Notes under the pieces: model-generated
The model's input: only the letters and a program-made list of their open reading frames with translations
What the model was told of the DNA's origin: nothing
Database searches by the model: none
Translations under genes and position numbers: made by a program
Shown: positions 35,362 to 43,596 of the stretch, in pieces
Numbering within the stretch: the first letter of the stretch is position 1
How the letters are laid out: every line of letters starts with the position of its first letter
DNA from: Nocardia niwae NBRC 108934 = DSM 45340
GTDB lineage: Bacteria; Actinomycetota; Actinomycetes; Mycobacteriales; Mycobacteriaceae
Length of the DNA: 64,000 nt
Assembly (NCBI RefSeq): GCF_001613465.1
Contig: NZ_BDCK01000021.1
Location: 108,805 to 172,804 of the forward strand
Reading direction: 5' to 3'

Positions 35362-36402
35362 ATGAACACACCCGATCCGGTCAGCGCCTCGACCCGGCGG
35401 GCCGAATCCGCCGCACCGCGCCCGGCAAGCGGTCGCTCCGATGATCCGGTGATCACGGTGGCGCGCTCCTTCGCCGCGTGGCTGACCATCTGGGCGTCGC
35501 GAATCCTCGTGCGGCCCACCCTGTGGCTACTGCCGCTGCATACCCCGCTCGGTGTGCTCGGCTACCGCTTCACGCAGGTTGTGGCCTGTCGGATGTGGTT
35601 CGCTCCGACGCTGCCACCCATGAGAGTCGATGCCGCAGGACCCAACGGCCGGACCATCGGAGAATGGGTCGGCGGGCCGGCAGAGCCGGGCACCCGGATG
35701 ATCTATTACATCCACGGCAGCGGATACATCAGTTGCAGCCCCTGGACCCACCGCGGCCTGGTGTCGGAACTGACACGCCGACTGCGCCGACCCGCCTACG
35801 CCGTGCGCTATCGGCGAGCACCGAAATACCGCTTCCCCGCGGCCCATGACGACATCCTCAACGGCTACCTGTGGCTGATCGACCAAGGGCACACCGCGAG
35901 CGACATCATTGTGATGGGCGACTCGGCCGGCGGCCACCTCGCTCTGGGCCTGTGCGTCCAACTCCGCGAACTCGGAGTCGACCAGCCCGCGGCGGTGATC
36001 GGATTCTCCAGCCTCATCGACCCGACCTGGCAGCTCGCGGCGGCCCACAGCACACACGTGTGGGACCAGTTCGCCTCCGCCCGCACCGGTCGACGGATCA
36101 CCCAAACCTATTTCGTGGAAACCGATTTCAGTGATCCGCGCCTGGACGTCCTCGCCACGGTCGGACCCGACCTGCCGCCGATGCTGTTGCAGACCGGCGG
36201 CAGCGAGGTTCTCGCCTCGGACTCCCAGCACTATGCCGCGGCACTGCGCGCGGCAGGCGGGCGGTGCGAACTCGAGCTGTGGCCGGGAATGTTCCATGTG
36301 TTCCAGATGGCATACCCGCGGCTGTCGGAGGCACGGAGCGCACTCGACAGCGTCGAACGGTTCGTCGAAAGCATCGACGCGAACAACGGCCCGACCGCCT
36401 GA
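35362..36402 (+). CDS. Alpha/beta hydrolase of the hormone-sensitive lipase type
   Basis: This 346-residue esterase/acetylhydrolase has the oxyanion motif HGSGY (about residues 118-122; HGGG in most relatives), the nucleophile elbow GDSAGGHLAL (about 187-196) and a C-terminal GMFHVFQMAYP with the catalytic His. Similar proteins hydrolyse acetyl or short acyl esters and are often found beside SDR genes in actinobacterial catabolic operons. The gene is about 100 bp after the MBL gene and is the last cargo gene. The Pro/Arg-rich N-terminal 35 residues may not all be translated. Confidence 0.82.
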   Translation: MNTPDPVSASTRRAESAAPRPASGRSDDPVITVARSFAAWLTIWASRILVRPTLWLLPLHTPLGVLGYRFTQVVACRMWFAPTLPPMRVDAAGPNGRTIGEWVGGPAEPGTRMIYYIHGSGYISCSPWTHRGLVSELTRRLRRPAYAVRYRRAPKYRFPAAHDDILNGYLWLIDQGHTASDIIVMGDSAGGHLALGLCVQLRELGVDQPAAVIGFSSLIDPTWQLAAAHSTHVWDQFASARTGRRITQTYFVETDFSDPRLDVLATVGPDLPPMLLQTGGSEVLASDSQHYAAALRAAGGRCELELWPGMFHVFQMAYPRLSEARSALDSVERFVESIDANNGPTA

Positions 36403-36569
36403 CGGTCCACCCTGCCGGGCTGCCCGACCGGCCCCCACCACACGCAACCACTGCCAGCACCCAGACACTTCGGGGCCGGACCCCGCCCCTGAGATCGCTG
36501 ATCCGCCCCGCCGCGAGCTCCTAGGGACCGATACGCCCGTCCTGTGGGGTGAGGCCCAGCGGGTCAGAA
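36403..36569. other. Short gap inside the Tn3-derived element
   Basis: This stretch joins the esterase stop to the transposase remnant. No gene, repeat or recognisable transposase homology was found in it. Confidence 0.4.
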
Positions 36570-36695
36570 CAGAGTGTCGATCAGTGCGGGTCTGGGCGCG
36601 GCGGCCGTAGGAACGGATCTCGGTGCCGTCGACCCGATTTCCCGGAACTCCCGCAGACGCGCCAACTCCTCATCCGCGAACACCCGCGTCGCCAC
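36570..36695 (-). pseudogene. tnpA remnant with internal deletion
   Basis: From a GTG at 36695 the minus strand reads VATRVFADEELARLREFREIG, almost identical to the first 21 residues of the transposase at the left window edge. It then jumps in another frame to DGTEIRSYGRRAQTRTD, matching about residues 89-105 of that protein. About 200 bp between these parts is deleted, and homology ends near 36570. The position, about 70 bp inside the right repeat, matches the spacing at the left-edge element. Confidence 0.75.
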
Positions 36696-36763
36696 GAACC
36701 AACCTCCCACGCCAACCGACCATCACAGCAGGCCGAACCCGGACTCACCGGCGATCAGCTACG

Positions 36764-36808
36764 GCTACGCCATATCCGTTGGTTTTCGGCGGTTACTACC
36801 GGAACCCC
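36764..36808 (-). repeat. Right terminal inverted repeat (IRR)
   Basis: Read inward on the minus strand it begins GGGGTTCCGGTAGTAACC and ends CGGATATGGCGTAGC, pairing with 32214-32258. The outer tip GGGG is the typical Tn3-family end. Confidence 0.85.
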
Positions 36809-36953
36809 AGCTGCGGTCGCTGGTCAGGCCGAGACAACTCGTCGGCCGCTACCTGCGGAAGAATCCTCGCGGCGGACTGCCGGACCAGGCCCTGGGGCCG
36901 CACCGGCCGCTTCGGCGTTCGTGGCAGGGCGGTCCACGCCGGGCCGACGAGGC

Positions 36954-39047
36954 TTATCGCCAGATCAGTTTGAGCACCGCGGGTGTCAGCAGCATGCGGA
37001 TGACGGTGGCATCCAGGATCAGCGCGGCGATCATGCCGTAGGCGATGTATTTCATCAGCACCAGATCCGAGAATCCGAACGCGCCGGTGACCACGATGAG
37101 GATCGCGGCGGCGGAGGTGATCACGCCGCCGGTGTGGGCGATGCCGTAGCGGATGGCCTCGGGCGCGTCCGCGCCCGCGGCGCGCGCCTCCGACACCCGC
37201 GACAGCAGGAACACCTCGTAGTCGGTCGACAGTCCGAACACCACCGTCACGATCAGCGCCAGCACCGCGAACATCAACGGTCCCGGCGTGAAGTGGAAGA
37301 CGCCCGCGCCGTGCCCCTCGACGAACACCCAGGTCAGTACGCCGAGGGTGGACACGAGGCTGAGCGCGCTCATCGCCACGGCCTTCAATGCCAGCACCAC
37401 GGAGCGGAACGCCGCATACATCAGCGCCAGCGCCGCGGCGACCAGCAGGGCCAGCAGTACGGGCAGCCCGTCGAGCAGTCCGTTGATGCTGTCGCGTTCG
37501 AGGGCGGGCACTCCGGCGACCATCACCCGCACCCCGGGCGGGTCGGGGATGTCGCGCAGCGCGGTGATCACCCGGTCGGCGTCGCGTTTGTCGGTCAGCC
37601 CGGCGGCGAGCACGTTCAGGCCGTCTTCGGTGGGTGCGGCGGGCTCGAACCGTCCGGTGAGGCCGGGGATCTGGTTGGCGGCGTACCGGATGTCGCTCAA
37701 CTGCTGCGGGTCGGCGCCGACCACGACCAGTTTCAGCGGTTCGGTGCGGAAGCCGGGGAACAGGGTGTCGAAACGTTCCTGCGCCACCCGCGCCGGGTTG
37801 TCGTCGGCGAGATAGCGTTCGCTCAGGCCGCCGAATTCGATGTGGTGCATCGGGATGCTCAGCGCCAGCAGGGCCAGCACGATCGGCACCGCCACCGCCA
37901 AGGGGCGGCGCATCGCCCAGAGTGCGAGGCGGGAGAAGAATCCGGCGTCGATCTGCGCTTCGGTCCTGGTGCGGGAGAACCGTTTCCAGCCCAGGAAGTC
38001 GATGCGGCGCCCGACGATGCTCAACGCCGCGGGCAGCGCGGTCACCGACAGCAGCGCCGCCAGCAGCACCGAGCTGATGCCGCCCAGCGGCACCGAGCGC
38101 AGCACCCCGTTGGGGAAGATGAACAGCGCCCCGAGGCTCAGGGCGATGATCGCCGCGGAGAACAGCACGGTGCGCCCGGCGGTGGCGACGGTGCGGGCGG
38201 TGGCTTCCTCCACGCAGTGACCGGCGGCGAGTTCTTCCCGGAAACGGGTGACGGTGAACAGGCCGTAGTCGATTGCCAAACCCAGGCTGACCAGGGTCAT
38301 CACGGCGCTGGCGAAGACGTTGACCTCGATGTGGTCGGTCAGCGCCCGCAGCCCGCCCTGGGTGCCCAGGATCGTCATGCCGCCGATGAGCACCGGCAGC
38401 AGCGCCCCGATCACGCCGCCGAACACGAAATACAGCAGGATCGCCACCAGCGGCAGCGCGATCATCTCCGCGCGTTTGATGTCGCGCTGCATGCCGGTGT
38501 TGATGCCTTCCACGATCGGCTGCAACCCCGCCAGCTGCACCGTCGTGCCGCCGGGGCCGCCGCCGGAGCGTCCGGCGCCGAGGTGGTCTTTGATCGCCAG
38601 GTAGTTCTCCACCGTCGCGGTTCCCGAGCCGCGCAATCCGACGCTGGCGAAGGCGTGGGTGTGGGTGGCGTCGGTGGCCTGGGCGGAGAAGGGGCTGTCC
38701 CAGTAGCTGTCGATCTTCTGGATGCGATCGGGATGGTCGGCCAGCAACCCGGCCAGCTGCCGGGTGACCGGGCCGCGGACGGCCGGGTCGTCGACGGTGG
38801 CGCCGTCGGGGGCGGTGTAGAGCAGGATCAGGTCGCTGTCGGTGTCGCGGCCGAAGGTGCGGTCGGCCAGTTCGGCGGCGGCCACCGATTCGCTGCTCTC
38901 GTCGAACCAGCCCTCCTGCGTCAGCCGTCCGGCCAGGTCGCGGCCGTACCAGCCGGAGACCAGGACGAACACCACGAACAAGCCCAGGACGAGGACGCGG
39001 TGGCGGTGCACGAACCGTCCCCACCGCAGTGATCCGGAACGGTGCAT
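36954..39047 (-). CDS. MMPL-family (RND-type) transporter
   Basis: This 697-residue protein has the MMPL plan: a first helix (VLVLGLFVVFVLVSGWY), a large extracytoplasmic domain, a bundle of five helices including DYGLFTVTRFREEL, then a repeat of the plan with SVVLALKAVAMSALSL and STDYEVFLLSRVSE. Such proton-driven transporters export lipids or hydrophobic compounds to the cell envelope in Mycobacteriales. The frame continues upstream to 40145, but the part before MHRSGSLRWGRF is not MMPL-like and overlaps other genes. The substrate is unknown; it follows a lipoprotein gene 17 bp upstream, with which it may be co-transcribed. Confidence 0.9.
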   Translation of the reverse strand: MHRSGSLRWGRFVHRHRVLVLGLFVVFVLVSGWYGRDLAGRLTQEGWFDESSESVAAAELADRTFGRDTDSDLILLYTAPDGATVDDPAVRGPVTRQLAGLLADHPDRIQKIDSYWDSPFSAQATDATHTHAFASVGLRGSGTATVENYLAIKDHLGAGRSGGGPGGTTVQLAGLQPIVEGINTGMQRDIKRAEMIALPLVAILLYFVFGGVIGALLPVLIGGMTILGTQGGLRALTDHIEVNVFASAVMTLVSLGLAIDYGLFTVTRFREELAAGHCVEEATARTVATAGRTVLFSAAIIALSLGALFIFPNGVLRSVPLGGISSVLLAALLSVTALPAALSIVGRRIDFLGWKRFSRTRTEAQIDAGFFSRLALWAMRRPLAVAVPIVLALLALSIPMHHIEFGGLSERYLADDNPARVAQERFDTLFPGFRTEPLKLVVVGADPQQLSDIRYAANQIPGLTGRFEPAAPTEDGLNVLAAGLTDKRDADRVITALRDIPDPPGVRVMVAGVPALERDSINGLLDGLPVLLALLVAAALALMYAAFRSVVLALKAVAMSALSLVSTLGVLTWVFVEGHGAGVFHFTPGPLMFAVLALIVTVVFGLSTDYEVFLLSRVSEARAAGADAPEAIRYGIAHTGGVITSAAAILIVVTGAFGFSDLVLMKYIAYGMIAALILDATVIRMLLTPAVLKLIWR

Positions 39048-39064
39048 CGTGTCGCGGTGCCGGG

Positions 39065-39598
39065 TCAGCCGCAGGCCGGGGTGCGGTAGTCGGCCGAGCG
39101 CAGGATGCCGCACAGGTCGGTGCGCGAGATCTTCCACTTGCCGTCGATGAGCACGAAGTGCACGACGGTGGTGCGGACCGCGGCGCCGGTGCCGTCCTTG
39201 TCCAACCGCATGGTGGCAGTCAGCGTGCCGTCGTGGTTGTCGAACACCGGGTCGGTCACGCCGTAGACGGCGCGGGGATTGTCCTGCAGCGCCTTGTACA
39301 TGTCGGGGATGGCTTGGCGGAAGGAGTCGCCGTCCTCGATGAGGGCGGTGCGTTCGCTGTCGGGCAGTGCCGGGTCCAGGGCCCGTTTGATCTGGGCGTC
39401 GAGGGCGGCGGCCGTGGGCAGCGGTGGGTGGGCGGCGCTGGAGGAGGCGGCGATCGAGGACGACAGCGAGGCGTTGGCCGAGGAGCGGGCGGCGTCGACG
39501 GCGGCTTCGTCGGTGCCGCTGTCGCACGCGGCGGCCGCTACCGCCATCAGGAGGCTTGCGGCGGCGAGGCCGGTGCGGGCGAGTCGTGTGTGGGTCAT
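39065..39598 (-). CDS. Secreted lipoprotein, MTB12-like
   Basis: The 177-residue precursor has a signal peptide (ARTGLAAASLLMAVAAAAC) with lipobox Cys25. A Ser/Ala-rich linker follows, then a compact C-terminal domain (LDAQIKRALDPALPDSERTA, and later VHFVLIDGKWKISRTDLC). This layout resembles the low-molecular-weight antigen MTB12/CFP-2 domain, though the match is by eye only. It would be anchored outside the membrane. It is the likely operon partner of the downstream MMPL gene. Confidence 0.7.
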   Translation of the reverse strand: MTHTRLARTGLAAASLLMAVAAAACDSGTDEAAVDAARSSANASLSSSIAASSSAAHPPLPTAAALDAQIKRALDPALPDSERTALIEDGDSFRQAIPDMYKALQDNPRAVYGVTDPVFDNHDGTLTATMRLDKDGTGAAVRTTVVHFVLIDGKWKISRTDLCGILRSADYRTPACG

Positions 39599-39604
39599 CG
39601 CTTC

Positions 39605-40018
39605 CTACATACCTTCGATGACGGAGCTGATCCGTCCCAGCAGGGCACGCACGGTCGTGACGTCCCGTTGCGCGGCGGCGTCGATCGTCGCGGCGTCGGG
39701 GATCATATCCCGCACCAGTGCCGCGATACTGCGTTCGTCGTCGAGGTCGATGTCGGCGACGGTGGCTTCGGCGACCGTGAGGACGTCCTCGGGGCCGGGG
39801 ACGGCGTCGGCGAGGTCGCGGCGGTAGATCTCCAGCGTCAGGGTGGCGCGGATGGTGCGGAAGGCGAAGGGGTGGCCGTCGGCGGTGGTGCCGAAGCCGT
39901 GCGCGTACGCGCCGACGGTGATGTCGTCGATGACAAATCCCGACGTATGGTCGGATTTCAACCCGGATCTCCCTGTATCGGACAGTGTGGTCTCCACCGT
40001 AACCCTGGTTACCGACAT
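39605..40018 (-). CDS. Hypothetical protein, 137 residues (Rv2137c-like by position)
   Basis: The family is not recognised from motifs. The protein has alternating strands (TSGFVIDDITVGAYAHGFGT, RATLTLEIYRRDLA) and an acidic C-terminal helical part, suggesting an OsmC- or dodecin-sized cytoplasmic domain. In M. tuberculosis a gene of the same length and orientation, Rv2137c, lies divergent from lppL, just as here. The stop is 6 bp from the lipoprotein start. Confidence 0.6.
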   Translation of the reverse strand: MSVTRVTVETTLSDTGRSGLKSDHTSGFVIDDITVGAYAHGFGTTADGHPFAFRTIRATLTLEIYRRDLADAVPGPEDVLTVAEATVADIDLDDERSIAALVRDMIPDAATIDAAAQRDVTTVRALLGRISSVIEGM

Positions 40019-40114
40019 TCCGCTGGAGCCGGCACCCCGGTCGGTCGGCTGGTTGCGTCATCATGGTCAGATGGTGAGGTTGCGGAAGATTCGTCGGTAG
40101 AAGGAGTTCGGTCG

Positions 40115-41128
40115 ATGCGCCCTCGGGCCTGGCTCGTCTCGGCATTCGCGGGTGCGGCGGTGCTGGTGCTGCTGGCCGGATGCTCTTCCGGCGCCGGTGG
40201 TCCCGACCTGCCGACCAGGGAGCCTGCCACCGCGGCGGTCGCGCCGGCGGTGTCGACGCCGCCGGCCGGGCGCGTGCTGCCGGCCGGGCCGCTCGCGGAG
40301 CTGGCCGCCGATTCCGGCGGCGGATTGCTGGCCGCTCTGGACGGCGCCACCCTCACCGTCGTCGACCCGGCCGCCGCGCAGCCGATGGTGCGTACGGTGA
40401 CGTTGCCCGAGCGCGCGAGCGGTCTTACCCCTGGCAGGCCGGGTGAGATGCTGGCGGCCGCGCCGGGACGGGTGCTGCGAGTGCAGCTGGCCTCCGGAGC
40501 GGTCACCGCGGTGGCGGTGGACGGCGAGGTGCGCTCGGTGCTGGCCCGCCACGACGGGGGGCTGTTGGTCGGCACCGCCGACGGCCGGGTGCTGGAGCTG
40601 GCGGCCGATGGTGCGGTGACCGGCACGGTGTCGGGGCTGGTGTCGGCCGACGAGCTGGCCGAAGCCGACGGCGAGCTCACCGTGCTGGACCGGCATCAGA
40701 CCGCGATCTTCGAAGTCGACCCGAGCCGGCAGCGGCCAGGGTTGGCGTTGCGCGCCGGTGACGGGGCCACCCGGCTGATCGGCGACACGCGCGGCCGGTT
40801 CGTGGTCACCGACACCGCGGGCGGGGAACTGCTGGTCTACACCGCGGGACCGCTCGTGTTGCGCCAGCGTTTCCCGGTAGGATCTTCGCCTTACGCACTC
40901 GCCTACGATCAACGGTCCGACACCGTGTGGGTGACGTGCACGCAGCGCAACGAAGTCGTCGGATTCGACCTGTCGACTGGTATACCGAAGGAAGTGGGCC
41001 GCTACGCCACCGTCCGGCAACCGAACTCGGTGGCCGTCGAGCAACGCACCGGTGATCTGTTCGTGGGGTCCGCGACCGGCGACGGTCTGCAACGGATCGG
41101 TGCGGAGGATCGGAAGAGAGGGCACTGA
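40115..41128 (+). CDS. Beta-propeller lipoprotein, LppL-like
   Basis: This 337-residue precursor has a signal peptide ending LVLLAGC with lipidated Cys23. The mature part shows repeated strand motifs (GGGLLAALDGATLTVVD, GGLLVGTADGRVLELA, GRFVVTDTAGGELLVYT and RTGDLFVGSATGDGLQRI) typical of a YncE-like beta-propeller. By gene order (divergent 137-residue gene before, pyrD after) it corresponds to mycobacterial lppL (Rv2138). Function is unknown. AAGGAG lies 8 nt before the ATG. The stop overlaps the next start (TGATG). Confidence 0.82.
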   Translation: MRPRAWLVSAFAGAAVLVLLAGCSSGAGGPDLPTREPATAAVAPAVSTPPAGRVLPAGPLAELAADSGGGLLAALDGATLTVVDPAAAQPMVRTVTLPERASGLTPGRPGEMLAAAPGRVLRVQLASGAVTAVAVDGEVRSVLARHDGGLLVGTADGRVLELAADGAVTGTVSGLVSADELAEADGELTVLDRHQTAIFEVDPSRQRPGLALRAGDGATRLIGDTRGRFVVTDTAGGELLVYTAGPLVLRQRFPVGSSPYALAYDQRSDTVWVTCTQRNEVVGFDLSTGIPKEVGRYATVRQPNSVAVEQRTGDLFVGSATGDGLQRIGAEDRKRGH

Positions 41129-41427
41129 TGGCTCGGACACCACGCGCGGGCGAGGATTCCGCGGCAGCTGCCGATCCGGCAGCACACCGGGGGCGCGGGC
41201 GCGCACTGCCCGCGGGCTGGGAGACCACCAGCGACGACTACGAATACGTGCCGCTGCGGCTGCCGCCGGATGTCACGCGGGTGACCGCGTCCATGCGGCT
41301 GGCGATCCAGGCCGAGTTCGGCGGCTGGGAGCTCTCGCGGGTGCGCGCCTACACCGACGGCAGCAGGCGGGTGCTGCTGCGGCGGCGAAAATCCGCCCTA
41401 CTACCCCAGCCCGAACCCGGAATGTGA
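41128..41427 (+). CDS. DUF5703 family protein
   Basis: This 99-residue protein has a disordered N-terminus of about 30 residues followed by the conserved core [20 protein letters not shown] and [20 protein letters not shown]. The core is predicted to be a small strand-helix-strand domain. No function is known. It is translationally coupled to the lppL-like gene and followed by pyrD within 5 bp. Confidence 0.8.
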   Translation: MARTPRAGEDSAAAADPAAHRGRGRALPAGWETTSDDYEYVPLRLPPDVTRVTASMRLAIQAEFGGWELSRVRAYTDGSRRVLLRRRKSALLPQPEPGM

Positions 41428-41431
41428 GCCG

Positions 41432-42508
41432 ATGTACGCCCTGCTACTCCGACTGATGTTCCTGGTCGCGCCGGAACGCATCCATCATCTCGTCTTCGCC
41501 GTCATGCGGTTCGCCGCCTGGTTCGCGCCGCTGCGCTGGACGATGAGCAGAATTCTCGTCACCCGGGATCCGATCCTGCGCACCGAGGCGTTCGGGGTGG
41601 AGTTCCCCGCGCCGCTGGGCTTGGCCGCCGGTTTCGACAAGAACGCCGACGGCGTCGACGCCTGGGCGCCGCTGGGCTTCGGTTTCGCCGAGATCGGTAC
41701 CGTGACCGCGCAACCGCAGCCGGGCAATCCCGCGCCGCGGCTGTTCCGGCTGCCCGCCGACCGCGCTCTGATCAACCGGATGGGTTTCAACAACCACGGC
41801 GCCGCCGCGGCCGCGCAGCGGCTGCGCGCGCGCCGCGGCGGTGTGCCGATCGGCGCGAACATCGGCAAGACCAAGATCGTGGAGCCGCAGGCCGCGGCCG
41901 CCGACTACGCCGTCAGCGCCGCCCTGCTGGGGCCGCTGGCCGATTTCGTCGTGGTCAACGTCAGCTCCCCCAACACGCCGGGCCTGCGGGATCTGCAGGC
42001 GGTGGAGTCGCTGCGCCCGCTGCTACGGGCGGTGTTGGACAGTGTGCGGGTGCCGGTGCTGGTGAAGATCGCCCCGGATCTGTCCGACGAGGACATCGAC
42101 GCCGTCGCCGATCTGGCCGTCGAACTCGGATTGGCCGGCATCGTGGCCACCAACACCACCATCCGCCGCGACGGTCTGCGGACCGACCCGGACGAGGTGG
42201 CCGCCATGGGTGCGGGCGGGCTGTCCGGCCCGCCGGTCGCCGACCGTTCGCTCGAGGTGCTGCGGCGGCTGTACCGGCGGGTGGGTGATCGGCTGGTGCT
42301 GATCTCGGTCGGCGGCATCGAAACCGTCGACCAGGCGTGGGAACGCATTCGAGCCGGGGCGACGCTGTTGCAGGGCTACACCGGTCTGATCTACGGCGGC
42401 CCGTTCTGGATGCGCCGGATCCATCGCGGCCTGGCGCGGCGGTTGCGCGCCGAGGGGTATCAGACCATCGGTGAGGCCGTCGGCGCGGAGCACACCGCGC
42501 ACGCCTGA
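41432..42508 (+). CDS. pyrD: Quinone-dependent dihydroorotate dehydrogenase
   Basis: This 358-residue class 2 PyrD oxidises dihydroorotate to orotate with quinone, the fourth step of pyrimidine synthesis. The N-terminal helix ([20 protein letters not shown]) docks to the membrane. FMN-binding motifs include [54 protein letters not shown] (with the catalytic Ser of class 2 enzymes), IVATNTTI and ISVGGI. The position after lppL matches Rv2139. Confidence 0.95.
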   Translation: MYALLLRLMFLVAPERIHHLVFAVMRFAAWFAPLRWTMSRILVTRDPILRTEAFGVEFPAPLGLAAGFDKNADGVDAWAPLGFGFAEIGTVTAQPQPGNPAPRLFRLPADRALINRMGFNNHGAAAAAQRLRARRGGVPIGANIGKTKIVEPQAAAADYAVSAALLGPLADFVVVNVSSPNTPGLRDLQAVESLRPLLRAVLDSVRVPVLVKIAPDLSDEDIDAVADLAVELGLAGIVATNTTIRRDGLRTDPDEVAAMGAGGLSGPPVADRSLEVLRRLYRRVGDRLVLISVGGIETVDQAWERIRAGATLLQGYTGLIYGGPFWMRRIHRGLARRLRAEGYQTIGEAVGAEHTAHA

Positions 42509-42518
42509 ACTACGGCGC

Positions 42519-42893
42519 TCAGCCGTGCACGAACGGCGGTTCGGGAGTGCGCACTCGCCGGGCGCGCCCCGGCGGCGCCGGATCTCCCTTGGGTCGCAGT
42601 TCCCCGCCCAGCCGCGCCGCCATGGCCTTGGCGAGCAGGATCACCGCGTGGTCGCGCAAGATGCCCAGGTGGTCGGCGTAGACCTCGACGCGGGCCTGGG
42701 TCATGCGGTCGTGCACGACCTGCGGGTCGCTGAGCAGTTCGTCCAGTGACATTCCGGCCAGGGCCTGGTCGCGGGTCAGCCGCCGGTCCGGTAGCCAGCT
42801 CAGCCGCCAGCTGTCGGGCGCGTCGGTGTCGCGGTAGGCCGATTCCGGGGTTATGTCACTGGTCATCGTCCATTCGGTGGTGTGGATGGTCAT
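42519..42893 (-). CDS. Hypothetical protein, 124 residues
   Basis: The family is not recognised. The middle region, LPDRRLTRDQALAGMSLDEL, and the amphipathic helix RVEVYADHLGILRDHAVILLAKAMAARLG look real and well structured; the C-terminus is Pro/Arg-rich. Codon use fits the neighbours. The ATG at 42893 overlaps the stop of a 21-codon frame (ATGA), and a second ATG (MTSDIT) lies downstream. It converges on pyrD 10 bp away. Confidence 0.6.
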   Translation of the reverse strand: MTIHTTEWTMTSDITPESAYRDTDAPDSWRLSWLPDRRLTRDQALAGMSLDELLSDPQVVHDRMTQARVEVYADHLGILRDHAVILLAKAMAARLGGELRPKGDPAPPGRARRVRTPEPPFVHG

Positions 42894-43596
42894 CGCGGTC
42901 TCCGGTGCAACAGGTGGAGTGAGGCCGGCTCCAGGGCGCTGAGGTCGATGATCACGAATGCCTCTCGTCGTGCATCCGCTGGTGCGGCGCGGTGCGGGCG
43001 CCGCAGCGTGCGTTCCGCCGGTTCGGCGGGTGTGGCCGGGCGGGCGGAGGAATCCCGCTGCCGGGCCTGGTGGTCCGGGGGGCGGCTCACAGGTGTGCGG
43101 CACCCGCGGGTATCGCAACGCGGGGCGAGCCGGTTGGGTAGGGGTGATCGGGGTGTCCGTGGTCCGATCGGCATGGGGGCCGGATCCGTGGGACCGGCCG
43201 CGTGGCGGCTGCGGGGCCGAGGGGGCGAGCCTGCGGCGGCGTGTGGTTGCGCGCCGCCGTGGAGCGGGCGATGACCGGTGCGTTGCCGTGCGGGGTGTCC
43301 GGCGGCTCGTTTAGTCCATCACCGGCTTCGGCACCTGCTCGATATCGGATCCGGCGGGGCGGTGTCGCCGTCGCCGTCGCGGCTGCCGTATCTGAATCAT
43401 TCTGCTCACCAGCCCTCCCGATGTGCCTGGTGGTGCGATGGGATCGCCATATCCAGTGTGGCATTTGCCGTTCCCCGCGCGCAATTGCCATTGTAATTTG
43501 GTAATTGACAATTTGCCCGCTGGCTAAACCCGATTTGCGTGGCCAACATGCGCGCGACGCCCCGGTGTCACGCCGATAGAGGAGGGTGGCATCGCC
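42894..43596. other. 703-bp region without a recognised gene
   Basis: Frames here look random. A short minus-strand frame (DLSALEPASLHLLHRRPR) ends in ATGA coupling with the 42893 start and may be a leader. At about 43480-43520 the sequence becomes A/T-rich with an imperfect inverted repeat (ATTGCCA, 8 bases, TGGTAAT), a likely promoter or operator for the kinase-like gene. Confidence 0.4.

Larger units (their letters stand above)
32214..36808. mobile_element. 4.6-kb Tn3-derived cargo element with decayed transposition genes
   Basis: Inverted repeats of 45 bp (43 matches) face inward at 32214-32258 and 36764-36808. The five flanking bases are AGCTT on the left and AGCTG on the right, a 4-of-5 match to the 5-bp target duplication made by Tn3-family elements. 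Inside the left end is the C-terminal remnant of a tyrosine recombinase; inside the right end is the deleted 5' remnant of tnpA. Between them lie four intact-looking genes: tetR, SDR, MBL-fold and esterase. With no functional transposase it would need one supplied in trans. The related repeat at 1187-1231 shows that such elements occur in this genome. Confidence 0.75.

Noticed and set aside
39048..40145. N-terminal extension of the MMPL frame
   Set aside because: The frame is open but overlaps the lipoprotein and the Rv2137c-like gene, and its translation is not MMPL-like.
42958..43504. Rightward frames between pyrD and the kinase-like gene
   Set aside because: Ala/Gly/Arg-rich low-information translations without Shine-Dalgarno sequences or family resemblance.
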